From an uncultured Clostridia bacterium (GTDB lineage: Bacteria > Bacillota > Clostridia > Oscillospirales > Ruminococcaceae): a DNA stretch of 27,419 bases. This document shows, one piece after another, positions 14,944 to 22,991 of this stretch (positions within the stretch are counted from its first letter, which is position 1; each line of letters begins with the position of its first letter). Made by a program: the position numbers and the translations under genes. The notes beneath the pieces were generated by a model, which worked only from the letters and a program-made list of their open reading frames with translations, searched no databases and was not told the origin of the DNA. The stretch lies in the NCBI GenBank assembly GCA_947381875.1, contig CANCXY010000007.1, forward strand, positions 1 through 27,419. The letters run 5' to 3'.

Positions 14944-16473
14944 TCACGCCTTATGCCCGCCGATCCTCCCATTGCGGTCGGCGGCTGTCGCGCCCTCCAA
15001 CAGGTTCATGCCTTTTAAGATGGCGTTTTTGCCGTATTTGTCTTTGATGGAAAGCAGCGCGCGCTGCAACCGGCGTTCCTGCGCGCACCGCGCGTCTTCG
15101 TCTTCTTCCTCATGGTGCGCGGCCTCATAGCTTGTGAAAAGGTCCAACTGACATACTTCCCGCTGCCGCTGCTTTTCCGCCTCGGCTTCATCCAGCACGC
15201 GGTTTGCCGCCAGATACATCCGGCGCACCAACAGGGTTTTGTCCGTGATGCGGTCGAACAGCGCCAGCACCGCCGCGACGATCTGCCGCGTGGACGACGT
15301 AGACTGCATTAAATTTTCCGTCCCGTGCGCGTGCTTGGGCACGGCGCGCCCGTAGCGGTCGAGTGTGACAGCTCCCGTATACGCGGCGCGGCGCGCGGGG
15401 TCTTTCAGGTTCTCGATATCATAGCCGAGCGTCAGCGTCAGCTGGCTTGTCACAAGGTGCTTTGCCACCAGGTCCAGCGCGAGCTGATCTGCCATTTCCT
15501 GCACCACCAGGCGCGCCTTGCCAAAAGGATACGGCGTACTCAGCACCTGCCCCGCCCCCATGCTCTTTACTTGGGGACGGTATGCCTTGACCTGCGTGAT
15601 GGTACACGGTTCCCATCCCCACGCGTGGTCGATCAGCAGTTCCGCGTTCACGCCGAACGTGCGGTACAGAAGCTCCTCGTTATAATAGTCGTCCGGCCCG
15701 CCTGCGGAGCAACGCGCTACATCCCCCATTGTATACAGCCCCAACTTCTCCAACTGCCGCGCGTACCCCGGCCCTACGCGCCAGAAATCTGTCAGCGGAC
15801 GGTGCGTCCACAGGTTGTACCGATAACTCATTTCATCCAGCTCCGCCACGCGGACGCCGTTCTCGTCCGGCGGGGTGTGCTTGGCCCAGATGTCCATTGC
15901 CACTTTGCATAAATACAGGTTCGTCCCAATGCCCGCCGTCGCCGTGAGGCCCGTCAGACGCAGGATGTCTCGCACAATGCGCACCGCAAGCCCCCGCGCC
16001 GTCAGGTTGTACAGGGGCAGGTAGTTCGTCACGTCCATCATCACTTCATCAATGGAATAGACGTGTATATCTTCCTTCGCAATATACTTTAAGTATATTT
16101 TGTACACTTCTGTACTCGTGCGCATATATTCGCTCATGCGCGGCGGCGCAACGAGGTAATCAATCGCGAGCGCGGGGTCGTCGGCCAGCGCCCGGCTATC
16201 AGTGGCTTTGCCGGAAAACGTCCGCCCCGGCGCGCGCCGCTGGCGCTGCAAATTCGCCATGCGCACCTTTTCGACCACCTCAAACAGCCGCGGCCGCCCT
16301 GGGATGCCATAGGCTTTCAGCGATGGCGAAACAGCTAGGCAGATGGTCTTTTCCGTGCGTGTGGGGTCGGCTACCACAAGGTTGGTCGTCAGCGGATCCA
16401 GTCCGCGCCGGACACACTCGACCGAGGCATAAAAGCTCTTGAGATCAATCGCGAGGTATTGCCGCTCCCCCAT
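14944..16473 (-). CDS. Y-family translesion DNA polymerase (UmuC/DinB-like)
   Basis: This 509-residue protein begins YLAIDLKSFYASVECVRRGLDP, the first catalytic Asp region of Y-family polymerases. It carries the second acidic motif in VYSIDEVMMDVT and the helix-hairpin-helix/thumb region (TDFWRVGPGYARQLEKLGLYTMGDVA). A C-terminal little-finger domain and a long acidic tail follow. It belongs to the longer UmuC-like/UvrX-type group in Firmicutes, which bypass DNA lesions. The tail includes CQLDLFTS, which fits a beta-clamp binding motif (QLDLF). The ATG at 16473 follows AAGGGG. A good promoter lies at 16523-16551, but I see no LexA-type palindrome. A second small subunit gene (YolD-like) is not beside it. 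Confidence 0.93.
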   Translation of the reverse strand: MGERQYLAIDLKSFYASVECVRRGLDPLTTNLVVADPTRTEKTICLAVSPSLKAYGIPGRPRLFEVVEKVRMANLQRQRRAPGRTFSGKATDSRALADDPALAIDYLVAPPRMSEYMRTSTEVYKIYLKYIAKEDIHVYSIDEVMMDVTNYLPLYNLTARGLAVRIVRDILRLTGLTATAGIGTNLYLCKVAMDIWAKHTPPDENGVRVAELDEMSYRYNLWTHRPLTDFWRVGPGYARQLEKLGLYTMGDVARCSAGGPDDYYNEELLYRTFGVNAELLIDHAWGWEPCTITQVKAYRPQVKSMGAGQVLSTPYPFGKARLVVQEMADQLALDLVAKHLVTSQLTLTLGYDIENLKDPARRAAYTGAVTLDRYGRAVPKHAHGTENLMQSTSSTRQIVAAVLALFDRITDKTLLVRRMYLAANRVLDEAEAEKQRQREVCQLDLFTSYEAAHHEEEDEDARCAQERRLQRALLSIKDKYGKNAILKGMNLLEGATAADRNGRIGGHKA

Positions 16474-16522
16474 ATCTGCCGCCCCTTTTTGTCTGTTTTA
16501 ACAATCTATGGTTGTTATTCGT

Positions 16523-16551
16523 ATTATACCACAACGGAAACGTTAATGCAA
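16523..16551 (-). promoter_or_regulatory. Promoter of the Y-family polymerase gene
   Basis: On the minus strand, TTGCAT (16551-16546), a 17-nt spacer and TATAAT (16528-16523), with TGG before the -10 box. The transcript would begin near 16516, about 43 nt before the start codon. Confidence 0.82.
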
Positions 16552-16583
16552 GAAAAAAGCGCCGCTTCCTTCACGGCAAGTAA

Positions 16584-16660
16584 TTCAAATTATTTTGAAG
16601 TAGCTATTGACAGGGGCGGCGGATGGGTGTAAGATTCTATTAAAAGAATTTTTGAAATAG
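16584..16660 (+). promoter_or_regulatory. SdpR promoter with flanking operator-like repeats
   Basis: TTGACA (16607-16612), a 17-nt spacer and TAAGAT (16630-16635) form the promoter. TTTTGAAGTAG (16593-16603) and TTTTGAAATAG (16650-16660) flank it. The first is part of a perfect palindrome, TTCAAA-TTAT-TTTGAA (16584-16599). A further inverted pair, ATTCT/AGAAT (16634-16649), overlaps the -10 box. These fit autorepression by the ArsR-type protein encoded next. Confidence 0.68.
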
Positions 16661-16675
16661 ATAGGGCGTGAGAGA

Positions 16676-16945
16676 TTGGCGGTAAGCGAGATACTGGCCG
16701 CTTTGGGTGATGATACGCGCCGGCATATCCTGATAAAGCTGAAAGAAGGAAAAATCAGCTCTGGCGACCTGGCCGCCGCGCTCGGCATGACGCCCCAGGC
16801 GCTTTCCTATCACCTCTCCCGGCTGAAAAAAGCGGACTTGATCTATGAGACGCGGTACAAGAATTTTATTTATTATGAGCTGAACCTGTCCATTTTAGAT
16901 GAAGTCATCCTTTGGCTTGAACATTTGAAGGAGGAGCCGCGATGA
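16676..16945 (+). CDS. sdpR: SdpR-like ArsR-family autorepressor
   Basis: This 89-residue winged-helix repressor begins VSEILAALGDDTRRHILIKLKEG and has the ArsR recognition helix region TPQALSYHLSRLKKADLI. Metal-binding cysteines are absent, as in SdpR. In Bacillus subtilis SdpR represses sdpRI and is held at the membrane by SdpI when the SdpC toxin is present. The start is TTG at 16676; the ribosome site (AGGGCGTGAG) is weak. Its stop overlaps the start of the next gene by four bases (ATGA), so the two are translationally coupled. Operator-like repeats surround its promoter. Confidence 0.9.
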   Translation: MAVSEILAALGDDTRRHILIKLKEGKISSGDLAAALGMTPQALSYHLSRLKKADLIYETRYKNFIYYELNLSILDEVILWLEHLKEEPR

Positions 16946-17598
16946 AAACGAAAAATATTTTGTTCTATGTGCTGATGTTCCTGCCGCTGGCGGCGGTGCT
17001 GATTGCGCTGCCGTTCCTGCCCGAACAAATCCCCGCGCATTATGATATCAACGGCGCGGTCGACCGCTACGGCAGCCGATATGAAATGCTTCTCCTGCCC
17101 GCCCTGACGATCCTGTTCGGCCTGTTCCTGCGCGTTGCGGTACGGTTCGCGGCGAAGCAGGAAAAAAACGGGCATTCAAACGAGAAAACGGGCCTGACAA
17201 TATGCAATGCCGCCCTTGCCGTTTTGAATATTATGACGGGGTATATCCTGTACACCAGTTTCCAACAGGTCACAGACCTTTCCACTCTGGCCTGGGATAT
17301 AAACCAGATCATGTGCGCGGTGATCGGCGTTTCGATGATCGTTGTCGGGAACATTATGCCGAAAGCGCGCAAAAACACGGCTTTCGGCCTGCGCACTACC
17401 TGGAGCATGAAAAATGATGTGACATGGAAAAAGAGCCAGCGATTCGGAGGCATTTCGTTTATTGCGGCGGGTGTGCTTACCATTATCGCCTGCTTTGTGA
17501 CAAAGGGGTTGGTGTGCGGGGGATTGTTTTTGGCTATCCTGATCGTGACAACCGTCGTAGATGTCGGCTATACGTGGTGGGTTGCCAAGGGGGAATAG
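16942..17598 (+). CDS. sdpI: SdpI-like membrane immunity/signalling protein
   Basis: This 218-residue protein has a DUF1648 start (FLPEQIPAHYDINGAVDRYGSR, typical of SdpI/YhfC-type proteins) and about six membrane helices. The C-terminal half carries the SdpI motif region (MPKARKNTAFGLRTTWSMKNDVTWKKSQRFGG). In B. subtilis SdpI gives immunity to the SdpC toxin and recruits SdpR. GGAGGAG precedes the ATG at 16942. No sdpABC toxin genes are in the window, so it may be a stand-alone defence against a neighbour's toxin or a housekeeping envelope sensor. Confidence 0.93.
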   Translation: MKTKNILFYVLMFLPLAAVLIALPFLPEQIPAHYDINGAVDRYGSRYEMLLLPALTILFGLFLRVAVRFAAKQEKNGHSNEKTGLTICNAALAVLNIMTGYILYTSFQQVTDLSTLAWDINQIMCAVIGVSMIVVGNIMPKARKNTAFGLRTTWSMKNDVTWKKSQRFGGISFIAAGVLTIIACFVTKGLVCGGLFLAILIVTTVVDVGYTWWVAKGE

Positions 17599-17630
17599 GG
17601 CTGGTGCGGGAGGCCTCTGAGGTAGTTTCA

Positions 17631-17699
17631 GCCAAATTCAGGGGTAAAAGACGGCCAAATGCAGGAATGAAAATGCGCCAAAATGGAACTTATGCAATT
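17631..17699 (+). repeat. Three GCCAAA boxes at exact 23-nt spacing
   Basis: GCCAAA occurs at 17631, 17654 and 17677, each 23 nt apart. The first two units stay similar through the following bases (GCCAAATTCAGGGG / GCCAAATGCAGGAA). It could be an iteron-like binding array or the leftover end of a mobile element such as an IS21-type terminal repeat set; neither is shown. No transposase is nearby. Confidence 0.5.
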
Positions 17700-17710
17700 T
17701 TGTTCGCGGC

Positions 17711-18061
17711 GATTTAAGCAGTATCCGATACATTGATTACAGCTATTGGAATGGCTTATCGCAAAAGACACACTCGCCTTTGGCCGCCGCACAGACGATC
17801 CAAAACGGGGTAGAAATTTATCACTTGAGCAATGCGGGATTTTTGAAAGCCGCGGAATTTATCAAACGCGGCGGAAAATTCCCAAAGCCTGTTTTTTTAA
17901 CATGCGATTTCGAGCGTTTTGTTATTGTTGAGGGGCATTTCAGGATAACAGCTTTTGCACTGGTTCCTGAATACTTCCAGAATGTTGAATGCTTTGTGGG
18001 GAAATGCGGCAGTACGGATTTGAAAAAGTGGGTCAGCAGCACGGGAGACGAAACTGCGTAA
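17711..18061 (+). pseudogene. Remnant of a gene with an EGHxRxTA-type motif
   Basis: The frame is open and protein-like from about 17711 to TAA at 18061 (IDYSYWNGLSQKTHSPLAA, later FVIVEGHFRITAFALVPEYF). There is no ATG or ribosome site at its beginning; the first possible start is TTG at 17780, giving 93 residues. The EGHFRITA segment resembles the EGHxRxTA core of ParB-like nuclease-fold proteins, but the match is short. It is most likely the C-terminal part of a gene whose start was lost, perhaps together with the 23-nt repeats upstream. A short real protein from the TTG cannot be excluded. Confidence 0.45.
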
Positions 18062-18078
18062 TACATCCCCTTCTGTTC

Positions 18079-18111
18079 AAAAAAGGGCGGCAGCGCGAAG
18101 CGCTGCCGCCC
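18079..18111 (-). terminator. Intrinsic terminator of the tldD-tldE-peptidase operon
   Basis: GGGCGGCAGCGC (18085-18096) pairs perfectly with GCGCTGCCGCCC (18100-18111) around a GAA loop. On the minus strand six T residues (18084-18079) follow directly. It lies 20 bases after the peptidase stop, a textbook terminator. Confidence 0.95.
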
Positions 18112-18131
18112 AAACCATTTTATCCGCCTGT

Positions 18132-19823
18132 TTACAAATACATATCCAAATATCCCCGCGCGAAAGCGGCCACCTTTTTCACACTGCCGGGCGCATAGGC
18201 GGGGGAAAGCCCCGCCTGCCGCAGCGTTTCGGGATAGCTCCGGCTGCCGCCGGAAGCGCACAGCGCCTCGAACGCGGCCCACGCAGAGGCGGGGTCCTGC
18301 TGCATACGGGCAAACAGATCCATCGCGCACATCTCCGAGAGCGAATAGCTGATAACATAGCGCGGGAAACTATACACCGCCATATTGCGCAGGAGCGCCG
18401 CGCCCTGGTCGATATACGGCTGCAATTCGCCATAGTCCAAATCCGGCTCGTACTGCTTTTCGATCGCCGCATCGGCGGCGGCCATCTCCTCAAACGTCGC
18501 GTCAGGGTGGGTATAGAGCCATGTATTCAGCTCGTGGATGGCGCAGTATGCAGCGATTTCCCGCAAGGCCTCACGGAAATGCCCCTCGCGGAATTTTTCC
18601 GCGTCCGTGCCGAAAAAGCCCTGCGCGTAAGGATATGCGAACAGCTCCATCGTTTTGGAGGGTATCTCCACTGCATCCAGCGGCATTTCACGCAGCAGCG
18701 GCGGATAGTCCTGCTGGTCGGTACAAAACGCCTGCCATGCGTGGCCGATTTCGTGCGTGAACACCGAAACGTCCATCTCTGTGCCGTTGCAGTTGCCGAA
18801 CACATAGGGCAGCATGCCCTTTTTCAATATGGTGCAGAACCCCATCCCGGCCACCTTGTTGGGCGAGGCGTCCACATTGAGGCTTTCAGACTCCACCATC
18901 GCGCGGAAAAACCTGCCGAATTCCGGCGAAAGGCCATCGTACATGGCTTTGGATGCCTCTGTCAGGGCCGCCGCACCGCCGATGGGCTTTGCGTTGCCGT
19001 CTTTGAAGCGCATGCCCCGGTCCCACACCATCAGCTTTTCCACGCCCAGCGCCTGGCGCTGTTCCTCGCGCAGTTCCTGTAACAGCGGTACAAGCTCTGT
19101 TTTCACCTGCTCGCAGAAAGCGGTCAGCTCCGCTTCGCCGTAGCCGCGCCGGTGGAAGACCTCGTTCGCGTAGTCCAAATAGCTTTCAAAGCCGTTCTCC
19201 TTCGCAATGCGGCAGCGCAGGCTAATCAGCTCCTTGAGCATGGCGGCAAACTCGTCCTTCTGTGCCAGGAACGCTTCAAAGGTCGCCTTGCGTGCATCGA
19301 TGCGGGTCTGGCGGTCGGGGTCGTCGAATAGCGCGTACATCTCGGCCTCAGAACGTTCTTTGCCCCGGAATGGTATTTTTGTAAGCGCCTTTTTCTGCTG
19401 GTACTGGTTGGTAAGCTCCTGCTCGCGGGCCATCAACTCCAGCCCTTTGGAACGGAGCCGCACCGTCTGTTCAAGGCGCGGACGATATTCCGGGCCGAAT
19501 TTTTTTTTCAGCTCCGGCAAAAAGGGGCTTTCCAGCAGCGCGCGCATATAGGCGGCCTGGTCGAGCATGGCGGACCCGACGCCCTCCTTCTGCGCCGCCT
19601 CGGCATAAAATGTATCGGTGCAGTCGAGGGAGGAGCGGATAAACGCCAGCGTCGCGGCATGGCTGACCTCCTCGCACAGGGCGTCGCATGCCTCATTGAT
19701 GTCCAGCACCTCCTGTACCGACTGCGCGGCCCGCACCGCCTCGGTATACTCTTTCAATTTTGCCGCCGCCGCGTCATAATCCGTCGGCACATAGGGCAGC
19801 TCTGAAAACCGGTACGGCTCCAT
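18132..19823 (-). CDS. M3-family oligoendopeptidase
   Basis: This 563-residue zinc metallopeptidase of family M3 (oligoendopeptidase F/thimet group) cleaves short peptides in the cytoplasm. The zinc site is HEIGH (357-361, in VFTHEIGHAWQAF). The third ligand is expected in EIPSKTMELFAYP, about 25 residues later. There is no signal peptide. The ATG at 19823 was preferred over an in-frame TTG at 19844 because AAAGGAT precedes it and the conserved start (MEPYRFSELPYVPTDYD) lies there. It is the last gene of a minus-strand set after tldD and tldE, 57 nt behind tldE, and ends in a strong terminator. A shared role in peptide breakdown is a reasonable inference. Confidence 0.95.
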   Translation of the reverse strand: MEPYRFSELPYVPTDYDAAAAKLKEYTEAVRAAQSVQEVLDINEACDALCEEVSHAATLAFIRSSLDCTDTFYAEAAQKEGVGSAMLDQAAYMRALLESPFLPELKKKFGPEYRPRLEQTVRLRSKGLELMAREQELTNQYQQKKALTKIPFRGKERSEAEMYALFDDPDRQTRIDARKATFEAFLAQKDEFAAMLKELISLRCRIAKENGFESYLDYANEVFHRRGYGEAELTAFCEQVKTELVPLLQELREEQRQALGVEKLMVWDRGMRFKDGNAKPIGGAAALTEASKAMYDGLSPEFGRFFRAMVESESLNVDASPNKVAGMGFCTILKKGMLPYVFGNCNGTEMDVSVFTHEIGHAWQAFCTDQQDYPPLLREMPLDAVEIPSKTMELFAYPYAQGFFGTDAEKFREGHFREALREIAAYCAIHELNTWLYTHPDATFEEMAAADAAIEKQYEPDLDYGELQPYIDQGAALLRNMAVYSFPRYVISYSLSEMCAMDLFARMQQDPASAWAAFEALCASGGSRSYPETLRQAGLSPAYAPGSVKKVAAFARGYLDMYL

Positions 19824-19880
19824 ACAAACACATCCTTTCCTCAAAGAACATCAAACATATTTTCCGCACCCTTTGGCAGA

Positions 19881-21224
19881 TCACTTGCCCGCCACGGAAA
19901 GGCCGTTTACCAGGACACTGGGGCAGACGAAAGAGGTGATACCGAGGCTTGTAGGCGGTTCGGGGTTGTCGGCTACCGCGTCGATGTTTTTCAGAAGGGT
20001 GAAGAAGTTGCCTGCTACGGTGAAGGAACGCACGGGGGCTGTCTTTTGGCCGTTCTCAATGAGGAAACCGCCGCTTTGCAAAGAGAAATCACCGCTGATG
20101 GGGTTTGCGCCCGCGTGCAGGCCGCCGAGGAAATCAATATAGATGCCGCTGTTTGCCTTTTTCAGGAGCGCGTCCTCGCTGTCTGGTCCCGGCGCGAAAC
20201 GCAGGGTGAACGGGCGCACGCTGATCTTGTCGGCGTAGTCGCGCTTGGCTGCATTGCCTGTGGTCGTTTTGCCTGCGGCGGCGGCTGTGGAGAGGTTATA
20301 AAGCAGTGTATTGAGGGTGCCGTTTTCAATCACCTTTTTCTCGGCGGTCGGCGTGCCCTCTGCGTCAAAGGGCATGGGCATGGCGCTGTCCTTATAGAAC
20401 GGGTCGTCAATGAGCGTTACAGCGCTGGACGCAATCTCTGTGCCCTCCTTGCCTTTCAGCAGCGAAAGGTCTTTCTGGGCGTTTTCCGCTGAGAATACGC
20501 CCGCGTATGCCTCTAACAGGGAGGCCATCGCGCGCGGGGAAAATACGATGGGCACCGCGCCGGAATCCGGGATGCCCGCGCCGAGCTTGGCGCGCGCCTC
20601 GCCCGCCGTCTTCGCGGCCAGAGCGGCAAGGTCGATCGCCTCCGGCGCGCCGGTGCGCAGGCGGTAGGCGGATGTTTTTTCATCCTCCCCGGCGACGATG
20701 GCCTGCATCATCACACCCGACGCCGCGCTCTCGCTGGACAGCGAAAGGCCGCGCGAGTTGACAATCGCCGTCTGCGTGCGCATGGCAAAAGCGTTGCTGG
20801 CGCAGCCGTCCACTACGCCCTCCTCGGCATAGAGCGCGTCCTGGCTGTCCAGCGCCAGCTTGCGCATCGCCTGGGCGGCGGGCAAGGTGTTGTCCTTTTC
20901 GGGCAGTGCCTGGTATGTCTGACCCGCCTCGGCTAAGAATTCCGGCTCGTCCTTTTCCAGCACGGCGGCGTTGTCGGCGGCGCGGCACACCAGCGCGCGG
21001 GCGCTCTCCTCTGTGAGCGATTCCGTGGACGCGCTGCCCATATGTCCCCCAACCAGGCACCGCAGGCAGACGCCGCCCTCGCTGGCGTCGGAAAACTCGT
21101 TGATCTCGTGCGCGAAGGCGGAGACCTGCGTCACCTCCTGGCGCTGATAGTACATTTCGTAGGTGTCAATCGCGCGCGCGGCGGCTTCCTCCGCCACGAT
21201 TTTGCTGAATGCTTCAAAATCCAT
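19881..21224 (-). CDS. tldE: TldE/PmbA metalloprotease subunit
   Basis: This 447-residue protein belongs to the TldE/PmbA half of the TldD-TldE heterodimeric protease. It lacks an HExxxH site, as expected, and carries typical TldE segments such as VNSRGLSLSSESAASGVMMQAIVAGED and GIYIDFLGGLHAGANPISGDFSLQSGGFLIENG. The complex matures microcin B17 and degrades the CcdA antitoxin in E. coli; many bacteria have it without such partners. A GGAGGAGGAG stretch precedes the ATG, and tldD ends 15 bases upstream, so the two are made together. Confidence 0.95.
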   Translation of the reverse strand: MDFEAFSKIVAEEAAARAIDTYEMYYQRQEVTQVSAFAHEINEFSDASEGGVCLRCLVGGHMGSASTESLTEESARALVCRAADNAAVLEKDEPEFLAEAGQTYQALPEKDNTLPAAQAMRKLALDSQDALYAEEGVVDGCASNAFAMRTQTAIVNSRGLSLSSESAASGVMMQAIVAGEDEKTSAYRLRTGAPEAIDLAALAAKTAGEARAKLGAGIPDSGAVPIVFSPRAMASLLEAYAGVFSAENAQKDLSLLKGKEGTEIASSAVTLIDDPFYKDSAMPMPFDAEGTPTAEKKVIENGTLNTLLYNLSTAAAAGKTTTGNAAKRDYADKISVRPFTLRFAPGPDSEDALLKKANSGIYIDFLGGLHAGANPISGDFSLQSGGFLIENGQKTAPVRSFTVAGNFFTLLKNIDAVADNPEPPTSLGITSFVCPSVLVNGLSVAGK

Positions 21225-21239
21225 TGCTCTCCTCCTCCT

Positions 21240-22619
21240 TTATCGGCCGCCCACGGTGATGGACGAAACGCGGATGAGCGGCTGGCCCACGTTGGTGGGG
21301 ATAGAGCCGCTGGATGAGCCGCACATGCCCTGCCCGCACAGAAGGTTGCTGCCGACCATATCGATCTTCTGGATGATGTCGGAACCTTTTCCGACCAGGC
21401 TCGCGCCGCGCACCGGCTCACACACCTTGCCGTTTCGGATCATATACCCCTCATTGACGGCAAAGTTGAACTCGCCTGTCACGGGGTTCACCGAACCGCC
21501 GCCCATCTCTTTTGCGTACAGGCCGTATTCGATGGAACCCAATATCTCCTCCTCGGTGTCCGTGCCCGGCGCAATGAATGTATTTGTCATACGGGAGGTG
21601 GGCATAAAGGAATAGCTCTGGCGGCGGGCGCTGCCCGTCGGGGCCATGCCCATCCGGCGGCCATTGAATTTGTCGATCATATAGGTTTTCAGCACGCCGT
21701 TTTCGATCAGCACATTGCGGCGCGCGGGCGTGCCCTCGTCGTCAATGTTGATGGAGCCCCAGTCGCCGGGGATGGTGCCGTCGTCGATGGCCGTCACCTT
21801 CTCATGGGCGATTTTCTGGCCCAGCTTTCCGCAGAACTGCGAATTACCATAGGCGACGCTGGACGCCTCCAGCGAATGGCCGCACGCCTCATGGAAAATC
21901 ACGCCGCCGAACCCGTTGCCAATGGCGACGGGCATCTCGCCCGCCGGGCAGTAGCCCGCGCCCGCCATCGTGACGGCCTGGCGCGCCGCGTGCAGGCCCG
22001 TCTCGCGCGGGTCGACCGTCTCAAACAGTTCCATGCCGACGCGCGCGCCGGGGCGGCACGAACCTGTCTGCGTCTCGCCGTTCACCTCGGCGACGGCGTT
22101 CACGGCAAGCCGCGTGCGGATCTGGCGGTCCTGCGCATACAGCCCCTCGCTGGTTGCAATGAGAATGCGGTGGTCCACATCCAGCAGCATACCCGTCACC
22201 TGCTTTACGGCGTCATGATAACCCGCCGCCGCGCCGCAGGCGTCTTTCAGGATACGCACCTTATCGGCATTGGGGACGCTGACAGGCGCGATGCGCACGG
22301 GATGGATATCGCCGAACAGCCGTTCCCGCAGGCAGATAGACACACTCGCCGTGCCCTCGCCCAACGCTGCGGCGGCGCGCTCGGCGCAGCGCAGAAGCCC
22401 GGCTTCGCTGGTATCGACCGTGCTGGCCATCACGCACCGCAGGCCCTGGAACACGCGCACCGCAGCGCCCGCGATCTCGGCGTCCTGCACGGAGTCCACC
22501 TTCGCGCCCACTAAGTTGACAGCGTGTTCCAGCGTATCTTCACAGAACAGCTCGGCGTAATCCGCGCCCGTTGAGACGGCCTTTGCAAGCACGCGCTCGC
22601 AGATATCTCTTGGTATCAT
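21240..22619 (-). CDS. tldD: TldD metalloprotease catalytic subunit
   Basis: This 459-residue protein is the zinc-binding partner of TldE. The catalytic motif HExxxH is present as HEACGH (243-248, in GGVIFHEACGHSLEA), and the C-terminal glycine-rich stretch with Cys (LLCGQGMCGSSSGSIPTNVGQP) is typical. In the known complex an unfolded peptide is threaded into a closed chamber and cut. The start at 22619 was chosen because GGAGG lies seven bases upstream; the ATG at 22625 is too close to it. The frame continues upstream through the three-hairpin repeat, which is not coding. A good promoter lies at 22671-22699. Confidence 0.95.
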   Translation of the reverse strand: MIPRDICERVLAKAVSTGADYAELFCEDTLEHAVNLVGAKVDSVQDAEIAGAAVRVFQGLRCVMASTVDTSEAGLLRCAERAAAALGEGTASVSICLRERLFGDIHPVRIAPVSVPNADKVRILKDACGAAAGYHDAVKQVTGMLLDVDHRILIATSEGLYAQDRQIRTRLAVNAVAEVNGETQTGSCRPGARVGMELFETVDPRETGLHAARQAVTMAGAGYCPAGEMPVAIGNGFGGVIFHEACGHSLEASSVAYGNSQFCGKLGQKIAHEKVTAIDDGTIPGDWGSINIDDEGTPARRNVLIENGVLKTYMIDKFNGRRMGMAPTGSARRQSYSFMPTSRMTNTFIAPGTDTEEEILGSIEYGLYAKEMGGGSVNPVTGEFNFAVNEGYMIRNGKVCEPVRGASLVGKGSDIIQKIDMVGSNLLCGQGMCGSSSGSIPTNVGQPLIRVSSITVGGR

Positions 22620-22670
22620 GTGCATTCCTCCAATCATTTCTGGCAGTCTTTTTTGCTCAGTGCCAAAGTT

Positions 22671-22699
22671 AGTATAGCACTTTTTTCCTCCCTCTGCAA
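22671..22699 (-). promoter_or_regulatory. Promoter of the tldD operon
   Basis: On the minus strand, TTGCAG (22699-22694), a 17-nt spacer and TATACT (22676-22671), with TGC before the -10 box. The spacer AGGGAGGAAAAAAGTGC closely matches the spacer of the dlt-like operon promoter at 7330-7358. Confidence 0.85.
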
Positions 22700-22746
22700 G
22701 CGTTTCCCCAAAAGCCATACTGGCAGTAATGCCCGCCGGCTGCCAG

Positions 22747-22850
22747 CCTTTGGGCTGCCGTCGGCCCAAAGGGCGCTGCCCTTTGGAATCCTGCCAGAGG
22801 CGCTGCCTCTGGACTCCGCCAAAGGGGGCAAGCCCCCTTTGGAATCCCGT
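22747..22850 (+). repeat. Three-hairpin intergenic repeat, copy 4
   Basis: All three hairpins are present: CCAAAGGG..CCCTTTGG, CCAGAGGC..GCCTCTGG and CCAAAGGGGG..CCCCCTTTGG, the last with one extra pair. The tail is GGAATCCCGTC rather than GGAAACCCATC. Unlike copies 1 and 3 it lies between divergent promoters (tldD and the HAD gene), so its role cannot simply be a 3' end. The gene-free span 22620-22991 holds only this repeat and the two promoters. Confidence 0.93.
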
Positions 22851-22933
22851 CACGCGCGGCAATTTCATTGCCGCGCATCCTGTATATATTTGCCCATGTG
22901 CGTCGCCGCATACTGCCCCTTTCTCTTTCCCTC

Positions 22934-22962
22934 TTGCCAATCCGGCGCAAATCGTTTATGAT
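22934..22962 (+). promoter_or_regulatory. Promoter of the HAD-GH13 pair
   Basis: TTGCCA (22934-22939), a 17-nt spacer and TATGAT (22957-22962). The transcript would start near 22969, only about 23 nt before the ATG and just upstream of the AAAGGAGG ribosome site. Confidence 0.72.
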
Positions 22963-22991
22963 AGAAGGGCGAAAGGAGGCGTTTTCTGCGT

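Noticed and set aside
16490..16560. LexA/SOS box before the Y-family polymerase
   Set aside because: No GAAC-N4-GTTC-type palindrome is present near the promoter.
17631..17699. CRISPR array
   Set aside because: The repeated part is only about six to ten bases and the units are 23 nt with no spacers of the right size.
22620..22940. N-terminal extension of tldD
   Set aside because: It translates the three-hairpin repeat and the promoter; the ribosome site supports the start at 22619.
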